Source of the DNA: Betaproteobacteria bacterium
GTDB lineage: Bacteria > Pseudomonadota > Gammaproteobacteria > Burkholderiales > Burkholderiaceae_C
Direction: 5' to 3'
Length of the DNA stretch: 33,467 nt
NCBI GenBank assembly: GCA_009918225.1
Contig: RGEP01000003.1
Location: forward strand, 1 to 33,467
The position numbers and the translations under genes are program-made. This document shows, in pieces, positions 15,646-22,538 of this stretch (positions are counted from its first letter, which is position 1; each line of letters starts with the position of its first letter). Under the pieces are notes generated by a model. That model saw nothing but the letters and a program-made list of their open reading frames with translations. It did no database searches and had not been told where the DNA came from.

Positions 15646-15676
15646 GCGGCTAAGGCACCCAAGCGCCCAAAGCGCG

Positions 15677-15714
15677 AAAAGAAAAAGCCCCGAACACCAA
15701 GCGTGTGCGGGGCT
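15677..15714 (-). terminator. Intrinsic terminator between rpsP and rimM
   Basis: Read on the minus strand, AGCCCCG (15714-15708) and CGGGGCT (15692-15686) form a perfect stem. An inner ACAC/GTGT pairing and a short loop complete it, and TTTTCTTTT follows (15685-15677). This is a textbook rho-independent terminator lying about 100 bp after the rpsP stop, inside the operon. Confidence 0.88.
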
Positions 15715-15747
15715 GGCGACAACCCACATGCGGCTGCACCCGGCTGG

Positions 15748-15768
15748 GCAGGGCCACGAAAGCCCTGC
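15748..15768. repeat. Small hairpin downstream of rpsP
   Basis: GCAGGGC (15748-15754) and GCCCTGC (15762-15768) form a perfect 7-bp inverted repeat with a 7-base loop, between the rpsP stop codon and the terminator. It may protect the 3' end of an rpsP-only mRNA. Confidence 0.55.
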
Positions 15769-15811
15769 TGCCAAAGGCGCCGACCGCGAAGGCGCGCGGG
15801 ACCTGTACCGC

Positions 15812-16066
15812 TCAGGCCTGTGCGGACTTGCGGGCCACATCCACCAAGCGGGTCACCGCCGGGGAAAGTTGTGCGCCCACGCCCGCCCAGTAATTGATGC
15901 GGTCCATCGACACACGAAGGCCCTCGGCAGCGCCGGAGGCCACGGGGTTGTAGAAACCCACGCGCTCGATGAAGCGGCCGTCGCGGCGGTTGCGCGCATC
16001 GGCGACCACGATGTTGTAGAAGGGGCGCTTTTTGGCGCCGCCACGAGCCAGTCGAATGACGACCAT
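15812..16066 (-). CDS. rpsP: 30S ribosomal protein S16
   Basis: Small-subunit protein, 84 residues, family-typical. The opening MVVIRLARGGAKKRPFYNIV and the motifs RDGRFIERVGFYNP and DRINYWAGVGAQLSP are diagnostic. The start is the ATG at 16066, seven bases after an AAGGA ribosome site; the longer frame to 16267 is leader sequence. It heads the rpsP-rimM-trmD-rplS operon and is followed by its own terminator. Confidence 0.97.
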   Translation of the reverse strand: MVVIRLARGGAKKRPFYNIVVADARNRRDGRFIERVGFYNPVASGAAEGLRVSMDRINYWAGVGAQLSPAVTRLVDVARKSAQA

Positions 16067-16275
16067 GAGAATTCCTTGAACACGGATACGGTGCAAGGAT
16101 TCGAGGGAGACACGCATCGAACCCTGGCGGGATGGCCTCGGTAAACCGGGGCCGCGGCGGTGACCGTAGATACGCCCACAATCGACACCAGGCGATTGGG
16201 CCCTTGCAAGTTCTCGAGGGATCTCACGGGTCCAAACGCGGTGGGCCGGCAGGAGGCCGTTCACCAAAGCCCACT
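16067..16275 (-). other. Long 5' leader of the rpsP operon
   Basis: About 200 bases separate the TATAAT at 16276-16281 from the rpsP ATG. No gene is visible here on the operon strand. I recognise no known riboswitch or ribosomal-protein binding structure by eye. The leader overlaps no gene on the plus strand, as the GNAT remnant begins at 16311. Confidence 0.5.
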
Positions 16276-16281
16276 ATTATA
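16276..16281 (-). promoter_or_regulatory. Putative -10 of the rpsP operon
   Basis: A perfect TATAAT on the minus strand. The best -35 is TGCACA with a short 15-bp spacer, so the -35 is uncertain. Confidence 0.55.
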
Positions 16282-16310
16282 CGGTTTTGGATTCCTTGTG
16301 CAGCCCGTCC

Positions 16311-16629
16311 ATGTCTGAACGCCCACCTGCGGCCCTGATTCGTCCCTGCACCGCTGAGGACCTGCCCGCAGGGCCAGGGCCTGGGTCGGCTGCTCTTGGC
16401 CGACCTGGTGGCGCGCTGCACTGCGGCCGGTGCCCGTCAGCTTTTGGCCGTCATCGGTGATGCGCAAAACCAAGCGTCCATTGGCGTGCATCGCAGCTGC
16501 GGCTTCGAACACACCGGGGTCTTGCAGCATGCGGGCTGGAAGTTCGGGCGCTGGCTGGATGTGGTGCTGATGCAGCGGGCGCTGGGGCCCGGCGCCAGCC
16601 AGGATGCCGGTGCAGGAGGGGTGCGGTGA
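16311..16629 (+). pseudogene. GNAT acetyltransferase remnant with internal deletion
   Basis: Remains of a phosphinothricin acetyltransferase-like (MnaT/PAT) N-acetyltransferase. An ATG at 16311 opens MSERPPAALIRPCTAEDLPA, the normal N-terminus (RPxTxxDLPA). The sequence then jumps directly to QGLGRLLLADLVARC, the acetyl-CoA binding motif that normally lies about 80 residues later, and this second part is in another frame. The C-terminus is intact: AVIGDAQNQASIGVHRSCGFEHTG and HAGWKFGRWLDVVLMQ. The central strands and acceptor site are missing, and the second part has only a TTG (16396) as start. The net loss must be 2 mod 3 bases; about 240 bp is my estimate by comparison with MnaT. The stop overlaps the GTG of the next gene. 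An assembly collapse is possible. Confidence 0.8.
16614..16619 (+). promoter_or_regulatory. Strong Shine-Dalgarno deciding the TM2 gene start
   Basis: AGGAGG lies six bases before the GTG at 16626, an optimal spacing. It sits inside the GNAT remnant, so the TM2 gene was probably translated in a coupled pair. Confidence 0.75.
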
Positions 16630-17075
16630 ACAGCGACGAACCTGCCCGCAGCAGCACTTTGCATTCCAAAACCCTGACCACCTGGGCGGCCGTGTTGGGC
16701 GGCTTCTTCGGCTTGCACCGCTTTTACCTGCGAGGCCTGGGCGACCCTTGGGGATGGCTGCATGCCGCCGCAGCCTTCTTGGGCCTGATGGGACTGCAGC
16801 GCATCCGTGGCCTGGGCGTGGACGATCAGCTGGCCACCCTGCTCCTGCCCTGCCTGGGCTTGACGGTCAGTGCGGCCATGCTGGCGGCAATCGTGCACGG
16901 CCTCACGCCCGATGAGCGCTGGGCCCAGCGGCACCATCCCGAGCTGGGCACGGTGCCCACCGCCTGGGGTCCGGTTCTGGGGGTGATCCTGGCCCTGATG
17001 CTGGGCGCCACCGCCCTCATGGCCACGGTGGCCTTTGTTGGCCAGCGCCTTTTCGAGGCCCTGCTGCACACCTGA
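16626..17075 (+). CDS. TM2-domain membrane protein
   Basis: Small integral membrane protein of 149 residues. The TM2 signature is visible near the N-terminus: SKTLTTWAAVLGGFFGLHRFYLRG, with the characteristic G-x-HRFYL turn between two hydrophobic segments. Two further hydrophobic stretches lie at about residues 67-90 and 113-142. The function of TM2 proteins in bacteria is not established. The start is GTG at 16626 with an excellent ribosome site; it overlaps the GNAT remnant by 4 bp (GTGA). It converges on folK with a single base between stops. Confidence 0.82.
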   Translation: MNSDEPARSSTLHSKTLTTWAAVLGGFFGLHRFYLRGLGDPWGWLHAAAAFLGLMGLQRIRGLGVDDQLATLLLPCLGLTVSAAMLAAIVHGLTPDERWAQRHHPELGTVPTAWGPVLGVILALMLGATALMATVAFVGQRLFEALLHT

Positions 17076-17076
17076 T

Positions 17077-17595
17077 TCAGGGCCAGGCAGGATCTTCCAG
17101 CCGCTGCGGTGGCGGGTCGCTCAAGGCCTGCAGCAGGTCGGTCCACCCGTTTCCATATCCAGGCCACTGCAGATCGGGCATCACGTCCCTGAGCGGTTGC
17201 AACACGAAGGCCCGCTGAAGCGCGCGCGGGTGTGGCAGCACCAGATCTGCGGTGTCCATCACCCGCTGCCCATAAAGGATCAGGTCCAGGTCCAAGGTGC
17301 GTGGCGCATGGTGATACGGCCGCTGGCGCCCTTGCTGCACCTCCAGAGCCTGCAGGGCGCGCAACAGCAGCAGCGGCGCGTGCTCATCGTTTGGGCCCTG
17401 CAGCACCGCCACGGCGTTGAGAAAGTCAGGCCCCTGCGCCTGCCAGGGTTGGGTGCGGTACAGGGGCGACACGGCCCAAAGCTTCAGGCCCAGGTGGTCG
17501 GGCAAGGTCCGCAGCCCACGGACGGCGGCCCCGAGGTGGGCCCGGGCATCACCCAGGTTGGAGCCCAGGCTGACCACGACCCACTCCACGGTCAA
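17077..17595 (-). CDS. folK: 2-amino-4-hydroxy-6-hydroxymethyldihydropteridine pyrophosphokinase FolK
   Basis: Transfers pyrophosphate from ATP to hydroxymethyl-dihydropterin in folate synthesis; 172 residues. Motifs: VSLGSNLGD near the start, SPLYRTQPW, DFLNAVA, and RTLDLDLILYG, which carries the metal-binding aspartates. The start is a TTG at 17595 that overlaps the pcnB stop (TTGA), giving MTVEWVVVSLG. A GTG at 17589 would shorten it by two residues and cannot be excluded. It is the last gene of the murJ-to-folK run. Confidence 0.95.
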   Translation of the reverse strand: MTVEWVVVSLGSNLGDARAHLGAAVRGLRTLPDHLGLKLWAVSPLYRTQPWQAQGPDFLNAVAVLQGPNDEHAPLLLLRALQALEVQQGRQRPYHHAPRTLDLDLILYGQRVMDTADLVLPHPRALQRAFVLQPLRDVMPDLQWPGYGNGWTDLLQALSDPPPQRLEDPAWP

Positions 17596-19235
17596 GCCTG
17601 CGGCGTCCCATCTCCGGTGCCACCGGTGCCGCCGGTGCCACCAGGACGCCGGCGACGGCGGCGCCGCTTGCGAGGCGCATCAGAGGCGTCTGCGGACCCG
17701 TCTGTGGACGGGTCACCGTCTCGGTCTGCGGCCGACCCCGCGTCGTCGGCCACCCCTTGCGCGCTGGATGATCTCGACCGCGACGGTGCGCCGCGGCCCG
17801 TGCGCCCCCCAGACGCAGCCGCCGCAGGACCGGAGTCGGCCCGGGCCGATCGCACCCGCTTGGGCCCCGGCTGCGACCGCACGGCGGCCAGCAAGGCCTC
17901 GCGCTCTTCGTCCGACCCCAGGGAATAGTCTTCCCACCACTCCGCCAACTCCGGCGGCACCTCATCGACATCGGCGCGCAGGCGCAGAAAGTCAAAGGCG
18001 GCGCGGAAACGGACTTGCTCCACGAGTGAGGCCGGGCCACTGCCGCTGCGCCGTTCAAAACGCGGCTGCATCAGCCAGATCTCACGCATGTCGGCAGCCA
18101 GCTTGCCACGCCCGGAAATGTCGCCGATGCGTTCGTCAAACACCGCATCAATGGCCGACTGCAAGGCCGGCACCGGCGGCGTTCCGTCCTCCTTGAGGGC
18201 CTGCCAGCGATGGCGCACCTCGTCCCACAGCAGACAGGCCAGCAAAAAGCTCGGGGCCACCGGCTTGTCTTCACCCACCCGTCGGTCGGTGTCCGCAAGC
18301 GCCAGTTCCACAAAGCGGGCCGCCGACGAACCCGCCGGATGGTCCAAGGCCACATCCAGGATCGGAAACACACCGCGCAGTTCAAAGCGGCGTATGGCCT
18401 CGATGCTGGACAGGGCATGGCCCGTCTGCAGCAACTTGACCATCTCATCGAACAGGCGCGACGCCGGCACGCTGGCCAGCAGCGCTGCAGCGGCCTTCAT
18501 GGGCTTGGCTGTGGCCTTTTCGATCTCAAAACCCAACTTGGCGGTGAAGCGCACCACGCGCAAGAGCCGGACCGGATCTTCCCGGTAACGGCTGGCCGGG
18601 TCGCCAATCATGCGCAGCACCCGCTTGCGCACATCCGCAAATCCCTGGTGGTAGTCCACGACCACCCGCGTCACCGGGTCGTAGTACAGGGCATTGATGG
18701 TGAAGTCTCGCCGCGCCGCATCCTCGATCTGCGGGCCCCACACGTTGTCGCGCAGCACCCGACCACTGGCGTCCACCGCGTGGCTCTTGCCGGCCAGTTC
18801 CCCTTTGGCGGTGCGCTCGTTGCCGTCCACCTGGTCGGCCGCAGCCGCGTCCAGGTAGGCGCGGAACGTGGACACCTCGATGACCTCGTGGTCGCGGCCG
18901 CGGCCGTGGATCACATGAACGATCCGAAACCGGCGGCCAATGATGAAAGCGCGGCGGAACAGGGACTTGACCTGCTCAGGCGTGGCGTTGGTGGCCACAT
19001 CGAAGTCTTTGGGGCGGCGCCCCACCAAGAGGTCGCGCACCGCCCCCCCCACCACATAGGCCTCAAAGCCGGCGTTCTTCAGGGTGGTCACGACCTGGAC
19101 GGCACGCTCGTCGACCAGGGACGGGTCAATGCCGTGCTCCTGCGCCGACAGCTCCACTCGGCGGCCCAAAGGGATGCCGCTGGCCGTGGTGTGCTCAGGC
19201 TTGCCCAGCAGCTTGTTGATGAAACGCTTGATCAT
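17592..19235 (-). CDS. pcnB: Poly(A) polymerase I PcnB
   Basis: Adds poly(A) tails to RNA 3' ends, promoting decay; 547 residues. The nucleotidyltransferase core has VVGGAVRDLLVGRRPKDFDV (GG and DxD metal site), RRDFTINALYYDP and the RNA-binding RYREDPVRLLRVVRFTAKLGF. The N-terminal SAQEHGIDP favours PcnB over a CCA-adding enzyme. The C-terminus from about residue 455 is low-complexity, rich in Ser, Ala, Asp and Arg. It contains a run of seven arginines followed by GGT repeats. The start is the ATG at 19235, overlapping the HAD stop; the frame upstream to 19325 is the HAD gene in another frame. It is followed by folK with a 4-bp overlap. Confidence 0.94.
   Translation of the reverse strand: MIKRFINKLLGKPEHTTASGIPLGRRVELSAQEHGIDPSLVDERAVQVVTTLKNAGFEAYVVGGAVRDLLVGRRPKDFDVATNATPEQVKSLFRRAFIIGRRFRIVHVIHGRGRDHEVIEVSTFRAYLDAAAADQVDGNERTAKGELAGKSHAVDASGRVLRDNVWGPQIEDAARRDFTINALYYDPVTRVVVDYHQGFADVRKRVLRMIGDPASRYREDPVRLLRVVRFTAKLGFEIEKATAKPMKAAAALLASVPASRLFDEMVKLLQTGHALSSIEAIRRFELRGVFPILDVALDHPAGSSAARFVELALADTDRRVGEDKPVAPSFLLACLLWDEVRHRWQALKEDGTPPVPALQSAIDAVFDERIGDISGRGKLAADMREIWLMQPRFERRSGSGPASLVEQVRFRAAFDFLRLRADVDEVPPELAEWWEDYSLGSDEEREALLAAVRSQPGPKRVRSARADSGPAAAASGGRTGRGAPSRSRSSSAQGVADDAGSAADRDGDPSTDGSADASDAPRKRRRRRRRPGGTGGTGGTGDGTPQA
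17616..17642. repeat. 9-bp tandem repeat at the pcnB 3' end
   Basis: GGTGCCACC, GGTGCCGCC and GGTGCCACC are tandem. They encode the Gly-Gly-Thr repeats of the PcnB tail on the minus strand. The 9-bp period keeps the frame if copies are gained or lost. Confidence 0.85.
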
Positions 19236-19906
19236 GTGAAGAGCCGCAGTATCGGCCAGCCTCGTTGTTGGGCCACGTCGGCCAGCGACGGTGCGGGATT
19301 GGTGGCCACCGGGTGGGTGGCCCACTCGAGCAGGGGAAGGTCGTTGATGCTGTCGCTGTACACGGTGATTCGATCGAAGGCTTCACGCCCCTGGGCGTGG
19401 CCGAGTCCGGACAACCAATCCTGCACGCGCCGAATCTTGCCTTCGCGAAACGTGGGCGTCCCCCGGATCTTGCCCGTGGCCTGACCTTGTGCGTCGCGCT
19501 CGAGCTGAAGGGCAATCAGATGCTCGATGCCAAAGGCCTGTGCAATGGGCTCGGTGACAAATTCATTGGTGGCCGTCACGATGGCCATCAGGTCGCCCGC
19601 TTGGCGGTGTTGCTCGACCAGCGCCCGGGCACGCTCACTCAGGGCTGGGCGCATCACCTCTTGCATGAAACGCTCGCGCAAGGCCAGGCTTTCGGCCCAG
19701 GGCCGCTGGCGCCAGGCCGAGGTGGCAAAGGCCACGTAAGCGGGCAGGTCCAAGCATCCGGCTTGGTAGTCGGCGTAAAAAGCGTCGTTGCGGCGCTTAA
19801 AGGCCACCGCGTCGACCCACTGGTTCTGCACCAGAAAGTCGCCAAAGGCATGGTCGCTATCGGTCTCGATCAGGGTCCCGTCGAGGTCGAACAGGGTCAG
19901 GTTCAT
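19232..19906 (-). CDS. HAD-IB family phosphatase (SerB-like)
   Basis: Haloacid dehalogenase superfamily phosphohydrolase of 224 residues. Motif I FDLDGTL gives nucleophile D7 and acid D9; motif II is IVTATNEF, and motif III/IV YSDSINDLPLL. The helical cap between motif I and II fits subfamily IB, which includes phosphoserine phosphatase. The substrate is unknown. It overlaps hda upstream and pcnB downstream by 4 bp each, so all three are probably translated from one message. Confidence 0.88.
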   Translation of the reverse strand: MNLTLFDLDGTLIETDSDHAFGDFLVQNQWVDAVAFKRRNDAFYADYQAGCLDLPAYVAFATSAWRQRPWAESLALRERFMQEVMRPALSERARALVEQHRQAGDLMAIVTATNEFVTEPIAQAFGIEHLIALQLERDAQGQATGKIRGTPTFREGKIRRVQDWLSGLGHAQGREAFDRITVYSDSINDLPLLEWATHPVATNPAPSLADVAQQRGWPILRLFT

Positions 19907-20568
19907 GGTTCTTCATCTAGCATCTGCCGCAGCAGGGGCACCGTCAGCGGACGCTGATGCTGCAAGGCATAGCGGTCGAATCGGTCCAACAGTCCGGTCA
20001 GGCTCTTCAGGTCACGGGACAAGCGCCGCAGCGCGTAGTCCAACACCTCGTCGCCCAGGCGCAGCCCGCGCCGCAGCGCCTCACCCTGCAGGGCTTGACG
20101 CAGGTCCGATTCTCCCAGAGGCCACAGGGACAAAACCAAACCCCATCCCAAGCGGGTGCGGATGTCATCGCGGATCGGCAGGTCCACCGGAGGCAGGCGG
20201 CCTGCCGCCACCACCGCCGCTCCTTGCGCGCTGGCCTGCACGAAGGCGCTGAAGGCGGCCTGTTGCTGCGCCGGTGACCACGACTCTGCCTGGTCCATCA
20301 ACAGCCACTGCGTGCCATCGGCCAGGGGCGTGCGTTCTGCGCCAGCCCCATCAAGCCAGGTGACCACCTGGTGTGCCGCCTGGGCCTGTGCCTGCAGCGC
20401 TCTCAACAAATGGGTCTTGCCGCAGCCGCTGGGCCCCCACAGATAAACAGGCGCGGCGCCGGGTTGAAGGTCCAAGAGCGTACGCACCGCTGCTTCATTG
20501 CCCAAGGCGATGAAGCTCTCAAAGTCCGGGGCTGCGGCCAGCCCGATGTCCAGCGCCAATTGCCGCAA
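19903..20568 (-). CDS. hda: DnaA regulatory inactivator Hda
   Basis: With the DNA-loaded sliding clamp, stimulates ATP hydrolysis by DnaA and so prevents re-initiation; 221 residues. The clamp-binding motif QLALDI lies at residues 3-8. AAA+ features: Walker A GPSGCGKT (45-52), a degenerate Walker B LLMDQAES, and RDDIRTRLGWG with the arginine finger region. The start is a TTG at 20568, because the clamp motif needs this N-terminus and no ATG exists upstream in frame before the permease stop. The TTG comes three bases after that stop (20572), so it is coupled and perhaps deliberately weak. Confidence 0.93.
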   Translation of the reverse strand: MRQLALDIGLAAAPDFESFIALGNEAAVRTLLDLQPGAAPVYLWGPSGCGKTHLLRALQAQAQAAHQVVTWLDGAGAERTPLADGTQWLLMDQAESWSPAQQQAAFSAFVQASAQGAAVVAAGRLPPVDLPIRDDIRTRLGWGLVLSLWPLGESDLRQALQGEALRRGLRLGDEVLDYALRRLSRDLKSLTGLLDRFDRYALQHQRPLTVPLLRQMLDEEP

Positions 20569-20571
20569 GGC

Positions 20572-21630
20572 TCAACCCCGGTAGAGCTTGCTGTCGAAAT
20601 ACAGCGCCTGCGCCCTGCGCAACAAGACCAACAGCACCGCGCTGGCCGGCAAGGCCACCAACACGCCCACAAAGCCCAAGAGCTGCCCGAAGGCCAGCAG
20701 CGCGAAGATGACCGCCAGTGGGCTCAGGCCGATGCGCTCGCCCACCCAGCGCGGGGTCAGCACAAAGCTTTCCAACAACTGCCCCACCCCGTACACCAGC
20801 AACACCATGGCTGCTCCCGGAACAGGCCCGAACTGCAGCACACCGGCCAAGAGGGCCAGCACCAGGCCGACGCCGAAGCCCAGATAGGGCACGAAGATGG
20901 CCAAACCCGTGAACAGACCCACCGGCAGCGCCAGGTCAAAACCCAGGATCATCAGGGCCGCTGCGTAGTAAACCGCCAAGGCCAGCATCACCAGCACCTG
21001 ACCGCGCAAGTAGTGGCTCAACAGCTCATCACACTCCCGGGCAAAGCCAAAAACCGATGCGCGCATCCGTGGGGGCACTAGCGAAGCCGCCCAGGCCGAC
21101 CAGCGGCGCGCATCCATCAGCAGGTAATACAAGGCCACGGGCACCAACACGAGATAGCCCACCACAGCCAGGGCCACACTGCCCCCGATGCGCAAGGAAC
21201 TCAGCGCGGCGGTGATCAGCTCTTCTGCATTGCCCCCGAAGACCTTCAACATCAGGGCCTTGATGGCCGCCACGTCCAGGCTGAACTCCACACCCAGGCG
21301 CGCCAACAGCGGCACCAGGGTTTCGTTGAAGCGCATCGCCAGGCGGGGCACTTGTTCGCGAAGCAAGGGCAACTCGTGCAACAACACCGGCACCAAGAGC
21401 AGCAAGAGGCCCAACAGGGCCAGCATGGCCGCGGCTTCCACCAGCAGCACCGCCAACAGGCGGGGCATGCCACGGGACTGCAAGGAGCAGACCGGTGCAT
21501 GCAGGATGTAGGCCAGTACCGCGGCCACCACGAAGGGCGCCAGAACCGGTGCCAAGAGCCACAACACCAAGCCCAGCACCAGGGCCAAAAGCGCCCATCG
21601 CCAGGTTCGTGACAGGAGGTCCGAATTCAT
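20572..21630 (-). CDS. AI-2E family transporter (PerM-type permease)
   Basis: Polytopic inner-membrane protein of 352 residues of the PerM/AI-2E exporter family. Hydrophobic segments run at about residues 10-45, 58-85, 150-172, 205-265 and 285-335, with the family's long periplasmic-type middle region. The VGERIGLSPLAVIFALLAFGQLLGFVGVLVALP block is characteristic. The substrate is unknown; the AI-2 name should not be taken literally. The start is the ATG at 21630 with AAGGGG upstream; the frame to 21699 overlaps the SirB1-family gene and is rejected. Confidence 0.87.
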   Translation of the reverse strand: MNSDLLSRTWRWALLALVLGLVLWLLAPVLAPFVVAAVLAYILHAPVCSLQSRGMPRLLAVLLVEAAAMLALLGLLLLLVPVLLHELPLLREQVPRLAMRFNETLVPLLARLGVEFSLDVAAIKALMLKVFGGNAEELITAALSSLRIGGSVALAVVGYLVLVPVALYYLLMDARRWSAWAASLVPPRMRASVFGFARECDELLSHYLRGQVLVMLALAVYYAAALMILGFDLALPVGLFTGLAIFVPYLGFGVGLVLALLAGVLQFGPVPGAAMVLLVYGVGQLLESFVLTPRWVGERIGLSPLAVIFALLAFGQLLGFVGVLVALPASAVLLVLLRRAQALYFDSKLYRG

Positions 21631-21640
21631 GAGGGCCCCT

Positions 21641-22504
21641 TCAATGCAACCGGGCCATGCGCTGCAGTTCCTGCAGACGCTCGCGCAGGGCCGGTGCATC
21701 TTCGGCCTGCGGACACTCTTGCAAATAGCACTGGAGCTCCTCAGCAGCCAAGGCCCACTGCTCCAGCTCGGCGTACACCAGTGCGCGGTCTCTGCGCTCC
21801 AGCCAATCTTCGGGCAGCACCAACACCAGGCGGTCCATCACCTGTTGCATGCGAACCCAATCCTCTGAGGCCCGGTGAATCTCCTTCAAGTTGCGCAGCA
21901 GGCGCGCCAAGATTTCACGCGGGGAGGCCGCCTGCAGGAACAGGCCCAGGGGCACCTCATAGTCGCCGACCAGGCCGCGTTGCTGGCGATAGGGCAGCAG
22001 CCGCTCATCGAGCTCGTCACGGGACAGGGAACGTCCGCTCATCGGGTCGATGATCACCTCCCCTTGTGGCAGGCTGCACTTGATGAGGAAGTGCCCCGGA
22101 AAGGAGATGCCCTGCACCTTCAGGCCCACGCTGCGGGCCAGTTCCAGGTAGACCAGCGCAAGCGAGATGGGAATGCCCCGCCGGGTCTGCAAGACCTGGT
22201 GCAGGTGGCTATTGGCCGGCGCATAGAAGTCGTTGACGTTGCCGCCAAAGCCCAGCTCCTTGAAAAAGTAGTGGTTGAGCAGTCGCAGCCGTTGCTGCGC
22301 AGCCGCGTCCGGTGCCAAGCGTCGCGCCAGGAGCCCCGCAAGCTCGTCCACCTGCGCCACCACGGCCATGGCGTCCACCGCGGGGTCTTCATCTTGGGCC
22401 ACTGAGGCGGCGGCCTCCAGCAGCATGAAATGGGCATCGTCGGCCACGAGCGTGCGGAAGTACTCGAGCCGGGCGCGCTGGGCGGTCAAGGGAGTGGCAC
22501 ACAT
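21641..22504 (-). CDS. SirB1 family protein (transglutaminase-like with TPR-like tail)
   Basis: 287 residues, family UPF0162/SirB1. The core includes LLNHYFFKELGFGGNVNDFYAPANSHLHQVLQTRRGIPISLALVY, then GISFPGHFLIKC and VIIDPMSGRSLSRDEL, which follow the transglutaminase-like fold. The catalytic cysteine of true transglutaminases is not evident, as in other SirB1 proteins. The C-terminal helices (about 205-285) look like tetratricopeptide repeats. The biochemical function is unknown. The start is the ATG at 22504. It lies between murJ and the permease on the same strand, 10 bp before the latter. Confidence 0.87.
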   Translation of the reverse strand: MCATPLTAQRARLEYFRTLVADDAHFMLLEAAASVAQDEDPAVDAMAVVAQVDELAGLLARRLAPDAAAQQRLRLLNHYFFKELGFGGNVNDFYAPANSHLHQVLQTRRGIPISLALVYLELARSVGLKVQGISFPGHFLIKCSLPQGEVIIDPMSGRSLSRDELDERLLPYRQQRGLVGDYEVPLGLFLQAASPREILARLLRNLKEIHRASEDWVRMQQVMDRLVLVLPEDWLERRDRALVYAELEQWALAAEELQCYLQECPQAEDAPALRERLQELQRMARLH

Positions 22505-22538
22505 GCGGGCTTGAGTGTACGGCGCAGCCCCATCCAGG

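Larger units (their letters stand above)
15565..15811 (-). other. Structured spacer between rpsP and rimM
   Basis: A 247-bp non-coding spacer inside a normally compact operon. In order of transcription it holds a hairpin near the rpsP stop (CCGCG/CGCGG at 15784-15799), a 7-bp hairpin (15748-15768), a strong intrinsic terminator (15677-15714) and a threefold 9-bp repeat (15619-15645). I see no protein-coding gene on the operon strand. An open plus-strand frame here reads KAPK-type repeats but looks like a composition artefact. Confidence 0.7.

Noticed and set aside
15442..15897. Plus-strand frame reading KAPK-type repeats, resembling a histone H1-like tail
   Set aside because: It runs antisense to rimM and into rpsP; the repeat comes from the 9-bp tandem and the A-rich strand of the terminator. 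No ribosome site or family match.
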